Under the pieces are notes generated by a model. That model was not told where the DNA came from, did no database searches, and worked only from the letters and a program-made list of their open reading frames with translations. Shown here in pieces: positions 1-12,688 of a stretch of DNA of 64,000 nt (positions are counted from its first letter, which is position 1; every line of letters starts with the position of its first letter). The stretch covers positions 42,028,723 through 42,092,722 of the forward strand of contig OU342634.1 in assembly GCA_910589415.1 (NCBI GenBank). The letters are read 5' to 3'. Both the position numbers and the translations under genes were made by a program. The stretch comes from Malachius bipustulatus (lineage: Eukaryota > Arthropoda > Insecta > Coleoptera > Melyridae).

Positions 1-1675
1 ACTTATATTAATAAGTAACTGATGGATAAAAACCAAACTACAAAATTAATTCACTTCTTTTTTTTTAACACATCACAGTAAAAAAACATCACTTTCGTAT
101 GTAGCGAATCAAGAATCCACTAAAAATTATAAGTAGCTCGGGGAGAAGTGTTTGAATGAAAATCCATATACAGAGTGTAATAATACTGGCGATGATTCTC
201 AGCATATTGAGTAGTTTGGGAGGAGCTTTAAAGTTTGAAGAGCATCAGCAATAATCTGATTGGCTTGTGAAGGATTCGATATAGGCGGTTTCAATGGCTA
301 AGAAAATATACTCTCGTTTATACACATCATTTAGGTATAAAACACATGTGTTCTGTATTGTTGGATGTTGGATACCTACTTGCGTGTTTAATTCACAAAT
401 GATTCGAAACATATTTTAATTTGCTATTACTATTACCGATAGCTAGCATAACTTACTTAATTTAAAATTATTATGATGCTTAAGGTGTTAAGTTAATTAA
501 GTAATTTTAACAACTTTGAAAAGTTGACTTTATACATATAGGTAATTCCTAAGTAGATAATAAAATTTAATTATATGTACTTATATTATTTCATAATCCA
601 TAGAGGAAGCAATAGAACTACCACAATAATAACAATATGACTGAAAATACAAATTTTATTTCTCTATTATTAGGTACCTGCCTAAGCAATTTAGTTGAAA
701 GATTAAATTAGTTATTAGGTATAAAACAAAAGTCCTAAGTCTGTTAAAAAATTATATTTATCGCTATAAAATATTAAATAGCGAACTTTCTAATTTACCC
801 GAAAACAAGTATATTCAACCATATCAAGCCGATCAACCATCACAGTTTTACTCACCATACAGAGATAACAGAAACATATATTTTTCCAAAAAACAAGAAA
901 TAATCGTTTGTGATATCTAGAAAGAGATATGGGGGTCTATGGTAAATCGTCTGCACAAAGAGGCGACAACCTCGCAAACCTAAATCTTAAATGGAGATCA
1001 AGGCTGATGCGAGGGACTCCCAGCCCAGAAGGAAAACTCAGAGGCCTGCACAGAGTCAGTGTGACAAAGGGAGACTACCAAAATGCACCATCCCAGAACC
1101 CATACAAAAATACACAGTAGCTATAACCGAGCAGGAAAACTATATTTCCGTTTAATTTTTGAGTATGTTATGGGTTCAGTTATGGGGCAACCCAGCCCCA
1201 GAGACCTGTCAGCAGGAAAATCCTTGACTAAACCAACCTTGTAAATGGCACTGAATTGCTCGACTGTTAGGGACAGGATAAATACGAAAGGAGCTGCAGC
1301 ATACAGGGATTATTGCAAATATCTATCTTCCCTATTTAAATTTAGTTACAACAAGCAAACAAACAATGATTTCGACATAACCTTTAATTATTGATACAAC
1401 ATGGTGTTTCCAAATTATTAGAAAATTACAACAGGAAAGTAGCCTACGAGGGAACATTTGAACATTTTATGCTTTATAGGCAATTTCACAGAACATTTAA
1501 AACAAAAATCGGCAACGCCTGTCATCCTCCTGTAGGTACGAGTACAACACAATAGCGTCTCTCAGGGGTCAGGTCAGCCCCGAATCCTATTCCAGCCCTC
1601 TTTATATTTGACTCAAATAAACTTACTCGTAGCACGATATCACATCATAGTTATAATGTCAAAATATTCAGACGA
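1..1675. other. No gene recognised; AT-rich DNA with one less AT-rich block
   Basis: No exon with family resemblance was found. The stretch from about 925 to 1310 is richer in G and C than its surroundings and has a 63-codon open frame (929-1120) that resembles no family I know. It looks like a piece of an interspersed repeat, but I could not assign it. A 32-codon frame at 156-254 is discussed as a finding. Confidence 0.5.
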
Positions 1676-1925
1676 GTATGCCGTTTGAATTTTATGATAA
1701 TTCTCATTTGGTGCTGCTGTCAATTTTTTTAATTTGGTAATATTTGTTTGGAGGCTGGAAAACGAAAACTTTTCTTGGACAAACGTGGAAAAATGGTGGA
1801 CAAACGAATACCGTTTGAAAATTAATGAAATCTGTTCACGGGGGTGCTGATGTCGTGTAAACAAGGGAAAAGTTTGGTTGAACAAACGTGGACAAACCCT
1901 GGACAAACGAATGCCGTTTAAATTT
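1676..1925. repeat. Degenerate tandem repeat, about 2-3 units
   Basis: The phrase 'GCCGTTT(G/A)AA' followed by an AT-rich stretch and, in two of the units, by 'GGTGCTG' recurs near 1680, 1809 and 1911. The second and third are preceded by 'GGACAAACGAAT(A/G)CCGTTT'. The spacing is roughly 100-130 bases, so this is an imperfect short tandem array. Frames across it (for example minus 1640-1906) have no family resemblance and are probably not coding. Confidence 0.6.
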
Positions 1926-3242
1926 TATAAAAATTCGCATTAAAGGGTACCCACTTTACTAAACTCATGTTGAGTATCAAAAGCAATCCCATCCCAAATA
2001 CTATACAAAGACAATGGGCAAAATTCAATTGAAAAATCGCGCTTTCATCAAAAAAATATGCAAGTTGACCTTGGTATTCTCAAGAAGAGGATTCCATAAC
2101 CATGTCAACCCAAAATCAAAAATAATGAACGCTCTTTTGTCAGGAGTGAAACAACATTATACCTATTTTTAGGTATTTCACTATATATATCACGTTAAAT
2201 TAGATGTTCCAAACAAATGAACTAGAAATAAAAGTTAGACTACGCTACTACGCATGCAAGGTACATGACAGGGCAAAAAATTCTGTGCTAAGAAGATTAA
2301 ACGCTATACAAAACACAAATTTGGGACTTACCTTGGTAGCTCAGAGAGTAAGTTCGAGAATGACATTAACCTAGTACAAAGAAACATAGGATACATCTGG
2401 AATTTCGAAGAAGACAACGCTGATCACAAATTTTGCCGTTAAGACTGCCTCTTCACCCAAAACTTAAATTATCGACGCTTGTAATCTATACCTCCTGCAA
2501 AGATAACTTCACCACAAGTCGCTTTGAGACTATACCGTCACTTAACTCATGATGAGTCATGAAGATTCAACAATGCCTATAAATGATGAGGAGATTGGCA
2601 AAACTGATACCAGATCCATAAATGGATCACTGTTAGAGATCACACCTCCAATTGCTTCATCGTACATCCCTCACCGTTTAAAAAAAGTAAGTAATTTTTA
2701 ACTACACTGGGCAAAAAGTGTAGTAGCAAAAACTTACTTCATTGGATTATTTGATCTTTTTTTACTTCATTTCAATAAATAAATAAAAATGTTGAACACA
2801 GAACAATTAAAGGAGTGCAAAAATAAACTATAGCTAGCTTTTCGGGGAATAATTTTTGCTTATGACCGTCATTCGGTGAAAAAAATTCTTTCATTTTCGA
2901 AAAAAAGAATAAAATTTCGATTTTTTTCTATGTATGCAGAAAAATACGACATCCATAGACATAGACGTGGACGTTTCGTGCTACTCATGCATTTGTCAAC
3001 AACGGAAAGGGTATACGGGTGATCAGTAACTCGCGCACTCAGAGCATGCTGCGGTAAACTTCACTTTTTAAAAGTGGTAAATTTTCTTACTGCCGTGTTA
3101 TAAGTTCTTTTCTTCCAAAGATATGACCATTTTTGTAAAAATTAAAGTGACAACACTGCACTGAACATAATGAATAAGTTCGGGTTAGGTGGTATTGTTA
3201 TTATTTTTATTTCCATAGTAACGAAAGCATTTGAATATTATA
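1926..3242. other. No gene recognised
   Basis: AT-rich DNA without a recognisable gene. One 46-codon frame ending at a consensus splice donor (2549-2686) is described as a low-confidence finding. Confidence 0.5.
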
Positions 3243-3825
3243 CAGGGTGTACCAGCTCGATTTAGACAACGGTAAGGGCCGTGTAGGTCTCGTCAAGACG
3301 AAACGTTTTTTTATTTGAAGTTTTTGGATTTGGACCTTCGTTGCGGAAATATGGCCGACTTCCGGTTTTTAGTGTTTTGGCTCCAGATTCGGCATTTTTA
3401 GGTTCTCGCCCAAACTGAAACTAGTTTTGGAAACTCCTTAGCTTCAGTTACAACTTTCATATTGAAGTCAAGGTTCTATCTCTGTTGGATTCAAAATGGC
3501 GACATGCCCAAGACTTTAAATTTTAAGTCTTTGAATCAATTCAAATTGAATCAAATTGAAAAATTAAGATTTTGAATCCAACAGAGATGGAACCTTGACT
3601 TCAATATGAAAGTTGTAACTGAAGCTAAGGAGTTTCCAAAACTAGTTTCAGTTTGGGCGAGAACCTAAAAATGCCGAAACTGGAGCCAAAAAACTAAAAA
3701 CCGGAAGTCGGCCATATATTTCCGCAACGAAGGTCCAAATCCAAAAACTTCAAATAAAAAAACGTTTCGTCTTGACGAGACCTACATGGCCCTTACCGTT
3801 GTCTAAATCGAACTGGTACACCCTG
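3243..3825. mobile_element. Foldback (palindromic) element with CAGGGTG ends
   Basis: The two halves are near-perfect reverse complements over almost the full length. The left arm begins CAGGGTGTACCAG and the right arm ends CTGGTACACCCTG, both flanked by TA. The arms meet in a short AT-rich centre near 3530-3560 (repeats of AATTCAAATTGAAT type). No coding capacity is visible. TA flanks and inverted ends fit a non-autonomous Tc1/mariner-type element, which is an inference from structure. Confidence 0.85.
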
Positions 3826-6800
3826 TATATTCTGAGTTGAGTTTAGGCGGTTGCCAAGAAACTCTGTAACTTGAAAACCAACCATCGGATTCAATTTTTT
3901 TTTTTTTTTGCAGAATATCCTTAATTTTAATGGGCTCTATATCGCCCTGTATTCGGAGTACGCGCGAGTTACTGATTACCTGTATATGCAGGTGCAGGAC
4001 AGTTTCCGAGACGAGTAGCACGAAAAGTCGATGACTTTGTCTACGGATATTGTTTTACATACTTTGCAAAAGAGTTTGCAGGTTTTCTATTTAATAACCC
4101 GAATTTGTAAAAATTCTAGGTATAATCGAAGCACCCAGTGGCGTAGAATCCGGGGTCAAAGCACACATTTTGCCCCGTAAAAAAATCTGAACAGTTTGTT
4201 TTATTTTCTTATGGTTTTTTTTATTTTTTCGGAATGCTTACTTAATTGCTTACTTATGAAATTTAGATAGGATGCACCGTTTTGGATAAAAATTCAAATG
4301 TAGCATTTTTAGCATTTTTTATTTTAATTTTTTTATTTAATAGTCTAAAATAAATAGATACCATATAAAGGGCTTTTATATAAAGCTAAAATATGAAGAA
4401 AGTCCAAATAAATTTTTCTCGAAAATATTTTTTAATCAAAAACTTTGAAAAACTTTATCTGGCCTGATAAAACTTTGAATATCTCGAAAAACGATGTGAT
4501 ACCTATATGAAAAAAGTTAAAAAATACTTTTTTCTTCTAAAATGTATGGGCATCTCGAATAACGCGATTTTGAAATTGCAAAAAAGTCAGTAGCTTAAAA
4601 TACAGGGAGGGAAATGGAGATCCAACCCTGAATATCTATGCCACGCAAACCTAGAGTAGCCAAATTAAAGAGCTTTGCTTGTTTATTGTTCATGTGAAGT
4701 TTCATCACAATCACATTAAACTTTGACTCCCTGTAACTTTTAAGCAAAATGTCATTTTGAACTGAAATTATTATTTATGAGAGGAACTGCCCTTTTATTA
4801 TTGTAGTCCACTTCATTTTTGGCTAACTGTGGTTTATTAAGGATTGTTTGGTGGTTTAATTGTTTATAAAGCTGTTTTTAAAAAACTGGTTTTCAAAATG
4901 ATTATTAAGAAATAGTTCCTTTTCTTAAAGTTCATCAGCATTGAATACCTGAAACATGTTATAATCATCTTACCACAATTGACTTCTTAAAAAGTCTCAT
5001 CTAGACATTTATTTCTCGAATAAAAATTCCTATAAGCTGAGCTTTATTACAGCAATAAACTTCGAAGATAATAAATTAAGCATGAATTTAAATATTCAGA
5101 TATATAGTTTGTATTAAACTTTTCATAATAAAATAAAATTTAATTACCCAACTTATTGTGTCTTCTATATAACGCGATTATACTGATGGGTAGATTATAC
5201 CTACTGGAGGTATATTATTATTTATAGGACATAAAATCCCGTTTTATTTTATTCAAAAACATATTAGGAAAAATAAAAATGAATTGAAGTCAAAACATAT
5301 TATAAATGCAAATTAATAAAATCCTTTCAATAAGATTAATGGGAAATCTTTTGAAAATTATTACAATGTGGCAGAATAGGCCGGAGTAATTAATTAATTA
5401 AATCATTAAAAATATATATTCAATGATATAAACATACGTAGATATTTTTTTCAATTTTTAAGCTAATCTCAGCTTCTTATGTAGAGGAGCAATCTAAAAT
5501 AGGACGCCCACATATAGCGTTGTTGACGTTTATGTGTATAATATAATCAAATATCAGTTAGTCCACAGGCTCTTGAGAAAGATAAATCTCTCTTTCAGAT
5601 AAATACATCTATTATAGAGATTTAACATATGTTCATTTTGAGAACTGAAGAGTTTTACGATCACTTATCAGTGGAAAATGAAGCAGTTTTAGAGAATCAT
5701 GTAAACATTAATTTTATTATCCTCTCTTCTTACTGTGGAGAGCCCATGTAACATCAACAAGTGATATAAGGATCCTTTTTAAGGCAGCTATAAATGCCAA
5801 AGCGGCATAGGACTGCCAAAAAAATTGATCGCTTTTACTCACTCGACATCAAATATCAATCAATAATTATTATTAGAACACAATTTTTTTTTTCCTCAAC
5901 AATATTCTTACATAAATACTGTTTCGTTAATTCATTAATTGCTATTGATATGTATTAAAGGGGCCAATTGTGAAGCAATAATTTTTTATTGTGCAAATAT
6001 TTTTACATGCGAAAAAATTAAACATGTTCCTCAGAAGTAGGCGAATAAAAAACGATATAAAAAATGCTTTACGTGAGGAAATGGTGAACCTATCATCATT
6101 AAAATATAAAGGCATCTTTAAATTCCTATTCGAGTGTCTTGTGTCACCCTATATGTTTACCCCAAGCCTAATAAATCACCACTTAACGTAAACTTACTTT
6201 ATGGCAGACATAATGTAGACTTCCAGTTTTACATCCGAATCCGATATACATAATCTGATACTTAATTTTATTACTTAAAGAAAGGGATGGTGCGGGCCCT
6301 TAACAGTAAAAATCGTAAAAACAATAAACAATGCCATACACACCACTGTCAGTGTGGATTCATTTTTATTAAAATATAAACGACACATTAAACAGAGGGT
6401 CCATTAGGTATTATAGGTATCTACGACCCAGAAGCAATTCCAAGCATTAAAGTATATTTGATTTTTGATTTCTGACTAATAGGAAGATATTATGAAGAAT
6501 TAACTTATTTACATGACAGAACATATCTTTAATTTATATAATATAGTAAGACACCTGAGTTATGTTGTTATAAGAAAATAGAAGAGTGGTACTAAAAATT
6601 TCCCGTCAATCTCTCTATTAGTTTAATATCCCATGTAATCAAACTGATAGTGTCCCTAAATTGTATCTCGATCTCACCGAATATCACTTTTTTCAAGAGT
6701 ACCTACCCTTTTTTGTAGAAAATTTGTCAATTATTATTCTACACTCGATTAAAAAAAAAATATTTCCATTGGCGTAGAAGTTCAAAGGGTGTGAAACCTA

Positions 6801-7653
6801 AATTACCCATGATCTAAGCCAATGAATTATAACGTCATGAATAATTTTAGCACTTCACTTTTGGTCCCATAAAAATTTTGTTTTTGGCTCCAACTATCGG
6901 AAAACGGCTTACATGTCCTTATCCTAATTTTGCATGTAGTATCCTACTATATTATGTGGTTTAAATTTTAATACAAAAAAAAACAAAAAAAAACAAAAAA
7001 AAGGTCACAAAACAATTATTTCTCAAAAAAGTGTGAAATTTTATTTATCCTGTCAAACGATGAAAAAAATTATGATTGAAAAGAAAGAAAATAAAAAGAA
7101 AAAAAAAAGGAAGATAGTCTTCCAAAACTGTATGTAGGCAATCAGAATCTTCCATTTTTATTTTATAGTTTTCCAGATTAAATCTCAGACATGATTTTTT
7201 CAAAAGTCCTATTAATTATTTTTATTTTTTTGGACTGAATAAAATTTCGCCATTCTGACATATTTTTGGAGTGAGGAAACAGAATTACCTATGAGTATGA
7301 TAATAAAACAGTTTTGTGGTCGCTGGTTTATTCTGGGGAATATCTTACCTGTTCTCATCCATTCATCATATTTATTAGACAAATTGAAAACCGAAAGCAG
7401 GTTTCAAAAAATAATATGTAAATATTTCTCTGATTTTTAAACTATTATAAATTTATAGGCAAATGGAGCTTATTACATGACATAATCTCTTGGTAGGTAA
7501 TTTACAAGGGGTCACTTATGGTGGTCTTTGTTAATTGTTACATAGGAACGTTTGTGTGTGGTCTTGGACCAAACAGTAGCATTATTCTGAAAATTTTAAC
7601 AAAGGAAACAAAGTTCAAAGAAGAAGATGACATAATATAAGAATTTAGCAATA
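3826..7653. other. No gene recognised; AT-rich with simple repeats
   Basis: No exon-like frame with a family match. There is an A-rich simple repeat at about 6970-7005 (runs of A separated by C) and further A-rich DNA near 7080-7112. The open frame at 5991-6191 is not recognisable. Confidence 0.5.
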
Positions 7654-8759
7654 CAGGGTGTCCCGTAATTAGCGTGCAATACTGAAACAGCAGATTCTAT
7701 TTTCAAAAATATGAAAAAAAGTTCCTATAAAAATAGGTCGAGAAATGCGTCCTAAGGGGGCTACAGCCCCCGAAAGGGGAGACCATGAAGATGGTTTTTA
7801 TTTAATACCTCCGAACCCGTTCAAGATAGAAAAGTGAAATTTTGGGAATTTATCAAACTTTTTATGGTCAATAAGATGCAATTACAAAAATTAAAAAATT
7901 TACATCAGGGGGGGTCAGATAGGTGAAGAGTGAGGTTAAAATCACCCTAACTTTTTTTGTATGTACCTCGTGCCAGCATTTGAGATCAGATTATGAAATG
8001 TTGAAGTTTTTTACACAAAAAAGGTCGTCTTGCTGAATTTCGATAACATGCACCGTTTTTGCTTAAAATCGATTTGAAAATTACCTTACATGGCATAAAA
8101 ATTCATAATGAAACACAGCTAGAGAAAAATATTCAACGTAGGCCATGGATCACGGGATGTAATGAGTAACAGTTTGTTTGAAAATTGTGTTTCACGCTAA
8201 TTAAGTAGAAGAAAAGAAAATTTATTGAGTACTGTTTTGTAAAAATGGAAAATTTCACTAACCAAGAGCTGGCTAAGATGCACTTCGTATATGGATTCTG
8301 CAATGGTCGTGATCTGGCGGCTGAGTATGAATACCGACGACGATTTTCAAACCGAAGAGCTCCTACACGTCAAATGTTCACCCGCATACGTCAACGTTTA
8401 CTGGAAAATGGCAATTTTTGACGTGCTCGCGGTCAGGGGAGACCCCATCATAGGAATCATGCTGTTGAAAATTTTTGCCATTTTTTTGCTCAATAAATTT
8501 TCTTTTTCTTCTACTTAATTAGCGTGAAACACAATTTTCAAACAAACTGTTACTTATTACATCCCGTTATCTTGAACTTCTATCTTGAACGGGTTCGGAG
8601 GTACTTATTAAATAAAAACCATCTTCATGGGCTCCCCTTTCGGGGGCTGTAGCCCCCTTAGGAAACATTTATCGACATATTTTTATAGGAACTTTTTTTC
8701 ATATTTTTGAAAATAGAATCTGCTGTTTCAGTATTGCACGCTAATTACGGGACACCCTG
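7654..8759. mobile_element. Foldback element with TA target site, carrying a DUF4817-like fragment
   Basis: The left end CAGGGTGTCCCGTAATTAGC and the right end with its exact reverse complement are flanked by TA. The outer arms (about 7654-7850 and 8570-8759) are nearly identical reverse complements. A second inner inverted pair lies at about 8160-8230 and 8484-8560. The left half keeps some 300 bases that the right half lacks, so the element is an unequal palindrome. Between the inner arms lies a small reading frame, listed separately. Confidence 0.85.
8245..8496 (+). pseudogene. DUF4817-like helix-turn-helix fragment with an in-frame stop
   Basis: An ATG at 8245 opens a frame of 58 codons, then a TGA at 8419-8421, then 24 more codons in the same frame ending with TAA at 8494-8496. 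The translation begins MENFTNQELAKMHFVYGFCN and has the pattern of the DUF4817 DNA-binding domain that precedes transposase-like sequence in many insect repeats: a 'Y..N.R' helix followed by a 'FSNRRAPTRQMFTRIRQRL' stretch, then 'ENGNF-stop-RARGQGRPHHRN'. The family pattern usually continues past GNF with a basic Gly-rich tail, which is what is read after the stop, so the TGA is probably a lesion. There is no catalytic domain. It lies in the centre of the foldback element at 7654-8759. Confidence 0.65.
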
Positions 8760-11700
8760 TATATGTAGATAATGCAACCATTCAAAATATTTTCGTATAT
8801 TTTTTCTCATCCAGGATACGTGAATAATTTTTTTTTAATATAAAATTGCTAACATACTCGTAATTCAACGTGATAAGTAATTAGTCAATTAGAACAAAAA
8901 TATTAAAATAAACAAATAAATAAATAAAACGTTCAAAATGTGAGAAATTCCAACTTCTGCTCTTCCACTCGACTCCTGCTATGCGTGAAGATATCCACAG
9001 CGGAGCTTGCAGCATGATAAATGAATATTTATCTCTGCATGAACTCGAATATTAGTACCCGAACGGGTTAGTAATTGTATATTTGTCATAAATACATGAA
9101 GGATATCACTTTACACTTTATTACCATGCACGAGTCCTGTTAATGTTATGATTATACTCATATTTAAGACAAGGTGGTTTATCAGGACGACTGGGAAGAC
9201 GTGTGCCTTATAAATCCTCTCTCGACGACTCCTGGACTTGTGAAATAAACTAAATGCTGATTTTATTGGTTATTGGTTGGTGACTGCACGTTGCTTCTGC
9301 AGGATCTGTTGCATGTTTATGTCCAGTTTATTTATTGAGAATGATCCTTCAGTTTTATTGTACTGTGCATACTAATAAATGAGTGTTTGCATGTTACTGA
9401 CTTATTAATTAAAATACGCAATACATTAAAATAATTGGTCGCCGTCAATTATATCTTCGTATATGTCCTCAAAGGTGTCTTATATTTTTATTCTTATCGT
9501 TAAAGATAAATAGGACTTATCTAGCTTAGCTCGGATAAAACTAATTTTTTCAGTTATACATATTATCTTTTTCACATTTAATAACGAAACAAAATGTACC
9601 TATCTGAAAATCATTTTTTTGTTCTAAAAAAATTAATCTGCCTGGTTTTAAAAATAAATGGCAGTTTTGGGGGACATTTTCATACAAATTTCGAATACTG
9701 CAAAGCTCAAAGCACAAACAAGAATGTTTATGACATCTCTATATAAATTAACTCTTTCATATGCTACCCCACATACCCCAATATTAAAAAAAAAATATTT
9801 TACCACCACGCTAGATACCAAACTTTACACCCTCAAGATTCCCTAAAAATAATATTTTGAGTTCTACTCATTTGAGTAGTATTACGATACTTACGGCTCA
9901 ATTAACCAATTTTTGTTAGTATTGCGATAGCTAGACCTCAAGGTAAATTGAGCTTAATAGTATAACTCTTTAGTGACATCTTAATGCTTAATGCCTTTAT
10001 GTTTAATAGTCTGGAAATCACCGCTAGGCCCAGTAAAAGAGGTAATGAGACAATCTCGGAATTTTTCTTATTATTTATTTATTTATGTATTTATTTATAA
10101 GGTATTTATTTAAATATAAGGTATTATTGCGTAACAACTACACGTCACAAAGCGTTCAGACATGAGTTACCTGCCAAATATGCGCGAAGTGCGAAGTGTA
10201 CACTGTGTCCACGATAAAAATGAACAGCATGGGGATCCCGGAAACCCTGGGAGTACAGGGTCGGTTAAATATTACGGGAAAAGCTGGGCAACCAGAAAAT
10301 CAATGGCAGAAAGAGATTCCAAAAATATTTTTGTTTTTCGAATTATTTTGAAAAAAATTTGAATTTTAGTTTTTCTTATTTATTGACGTATAGGAAAAAC
10401 TGAAACCACATTTTCACTGCAGTTATAGTCAGTTTTTTTATCTGACTGATTCATATTTGCAGAGCCGGCTGGACTTCGATTTTTTAAATACGCACCTGGA
10501 TTATTTTATTCAAAAAATTGAAAGATAAATTTATTGACATGCCACACATATAGTGGTTCAAATATGTTTCGGACGATAGCTATTGGCATCATCAGTTTAA
10601 CTTCATCTTAATACGCGGACCTGTGCTCTTATTATACTTTTTGACTTTGAAATATATGGTTAAAATGAGAAATTTTGATTTTTCAGTTTTTTCAGGATAT
10701 TTCAGCAACGACTGAAAATATCCTGATTTTTTTCAGATTCTTTTTAAGCAGAAAATAACGCAGCTTTGCCACAATTTAACCGAGTCCGTATATCTCTTCT
10801 AGTTTCCTGCATCCCAATGATGTAGCTCGAATTAGTCTCACCCTATATAGGGAAAGTTCGACACTGCTGCAGTGCTGCAGTTCGGTAATATAAATTATTG
10901 TCTACTGGGAAACGGTCTTTAATGAATTTTGGAAATATAGATACAAAACCTCGTCAGAATATACCTTAATGTATTATGATGTTTTTTTTTAATTTTTATC
11001 CAGAAATATGATAAATACCTGAATTTTTTTGGCCCGATGGATAAACATAGATACCAAAATCTTCATGGCAGTCGCTAACGCGTTACATTATAGCAACCGG
11101 AAATAAGAAATTAATTCAGTATACTTACTATACTTACCTAAAAATAAAATAAATATTTCTGCAAATATGATTTATTTGTGATTTATAGTGAATACCAATA
11201 ATGATGCAACTGAATTTTGATTTACTTAATAAGTTCTCATTCACATTATTTTCTAAGTTTAACAAGATACAACGCAATGATGATCCATGTTACGGTTACA
11301 AGAAATAAATAAAAAATATCTTCCAATTATTTATTAGTTCTTCTATAACTGTACTCTTACCTACTAACAAGCTTTCCTGACAAAATATCTGTTCCATAAA
11401 TAATATTGCAACATTTGCTTGTAAGTTCTCATAGTGTAGACAGGTCCCGATCCCGTGACGAGTCTGGACGCCTCCCAGGGAGGTACAAACACTACCATCG
11501 AGGTGCGGCGAACCAGCAGGACCACTAAAACCCCCCGTCGTGAGAATTACTGCCCATGAATGAATTACTATGTACTTTATTACATACTAATAACATGTGA
11601 AGATACCTGCGTCCGCATGTCCGACGTTTATGCGAAGACATACATCAGACTGCTATCTAAAGATCGAATGGAAGGACGAATGTCGAAGTTATATTCGTTT

Positions 11701-12472
11701 TGTATTTGGCGTTAATATTTTCTCATCAGCTCATCTCTCTGTGTTTCATAAAATGCTCGACACCTTGCAAATGTATACTTTATTATTGTACTAAAAGATA
11801 CTATACAACACTTTTTGACAAACTAATATAATAGTAATAAGTAAAAAGTTAAAGAATTTTTTTTTTTGAATGAAAAATCTTATTGATTACCCAGGAAAAG
11901 GAAAAATCATAACTTGCCAATACCATCTATGAACCTCATTCAGAATAAATAAAATGAGAAATTTTCTATCCATGAAAAGCATCAGATATGCCAAAGAAAA
12001 AAGTGTATGGAGTGAAAACTGAGACTCTCAATTGAGATTATTATGGGTTGTTACTCTCGTTACTTATTCTTGGCTGGATGATAATTGTTTCTTCAAATAT
12101 TCAAAAACAGAACTAAAGTAGTCTGAGGTCTATTTTTTAGGCCAATTGTAGTCAAATCATGTTACAGTCTTTTCGTTGGGTTTTCCTTTTTTGTCAATAA
12201 TTAATTGCTTTTCTTAGTTTGTCAAATAATTTTTTATTTTCAAGTAACTTCAAGTCATGGATTCATCAATCAATTTCCTTTTATATCAAATCAGTTTCAC
12301 TTTATGTCAATTGCTTTTCCTGTTTAAATTTGAAAAGCATTTGACAAATTTGGAAAAACAATTAACAAAAAAAGACGAAAGCCAAAAGAAAGTTTGCTTG
12401 GCCAGACTGCCAGACTTGAAAATAAATAAAAAATTGTTCAATTAGTGACAATTTGTGGCAGTTTGAAGCCGT
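8760..12472. other. No gene recognised
   Basis: AT-rich DNA. Short frames at 9658, 10162, 11597 and 12257 show no family resemblance and no convincing splice partners. A less AT-rich block at about 11436-11550 and a segment near 10450-10620 look like repeat fragments of unknown type. Confidence 0.5.
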
Positions 12473-12478
12473 TTTATT
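12473..12478 (-). terminator. Candidate polyadenylation signal (AATAAA on minus strand)
   Basis: The minus strand reads AATAAA here, about 210 bases past the stop codon at 12689. It is the nearest canonical signal I saw downstream of that gene; the real cleavage site is unknown. Confidence 0.35.
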
Positions 12479-12688
12479 AAAAACTAAATGTCCATTTTTT
12501 TTATTATTTTCAAATGGTGATTAAACAGCTTGCGGCATTAATTTCTAGACTGGCTCATTATGATAAAAATAAAAATAATGTTTAAGGATGCAATTTAAAA
12601 TAAAATTGATAAAATTGAACAATTTCTATATTTACATTTACGTTCTAAGCAATTAACTAAATTAAAAAACACACAAATAATATTATTC

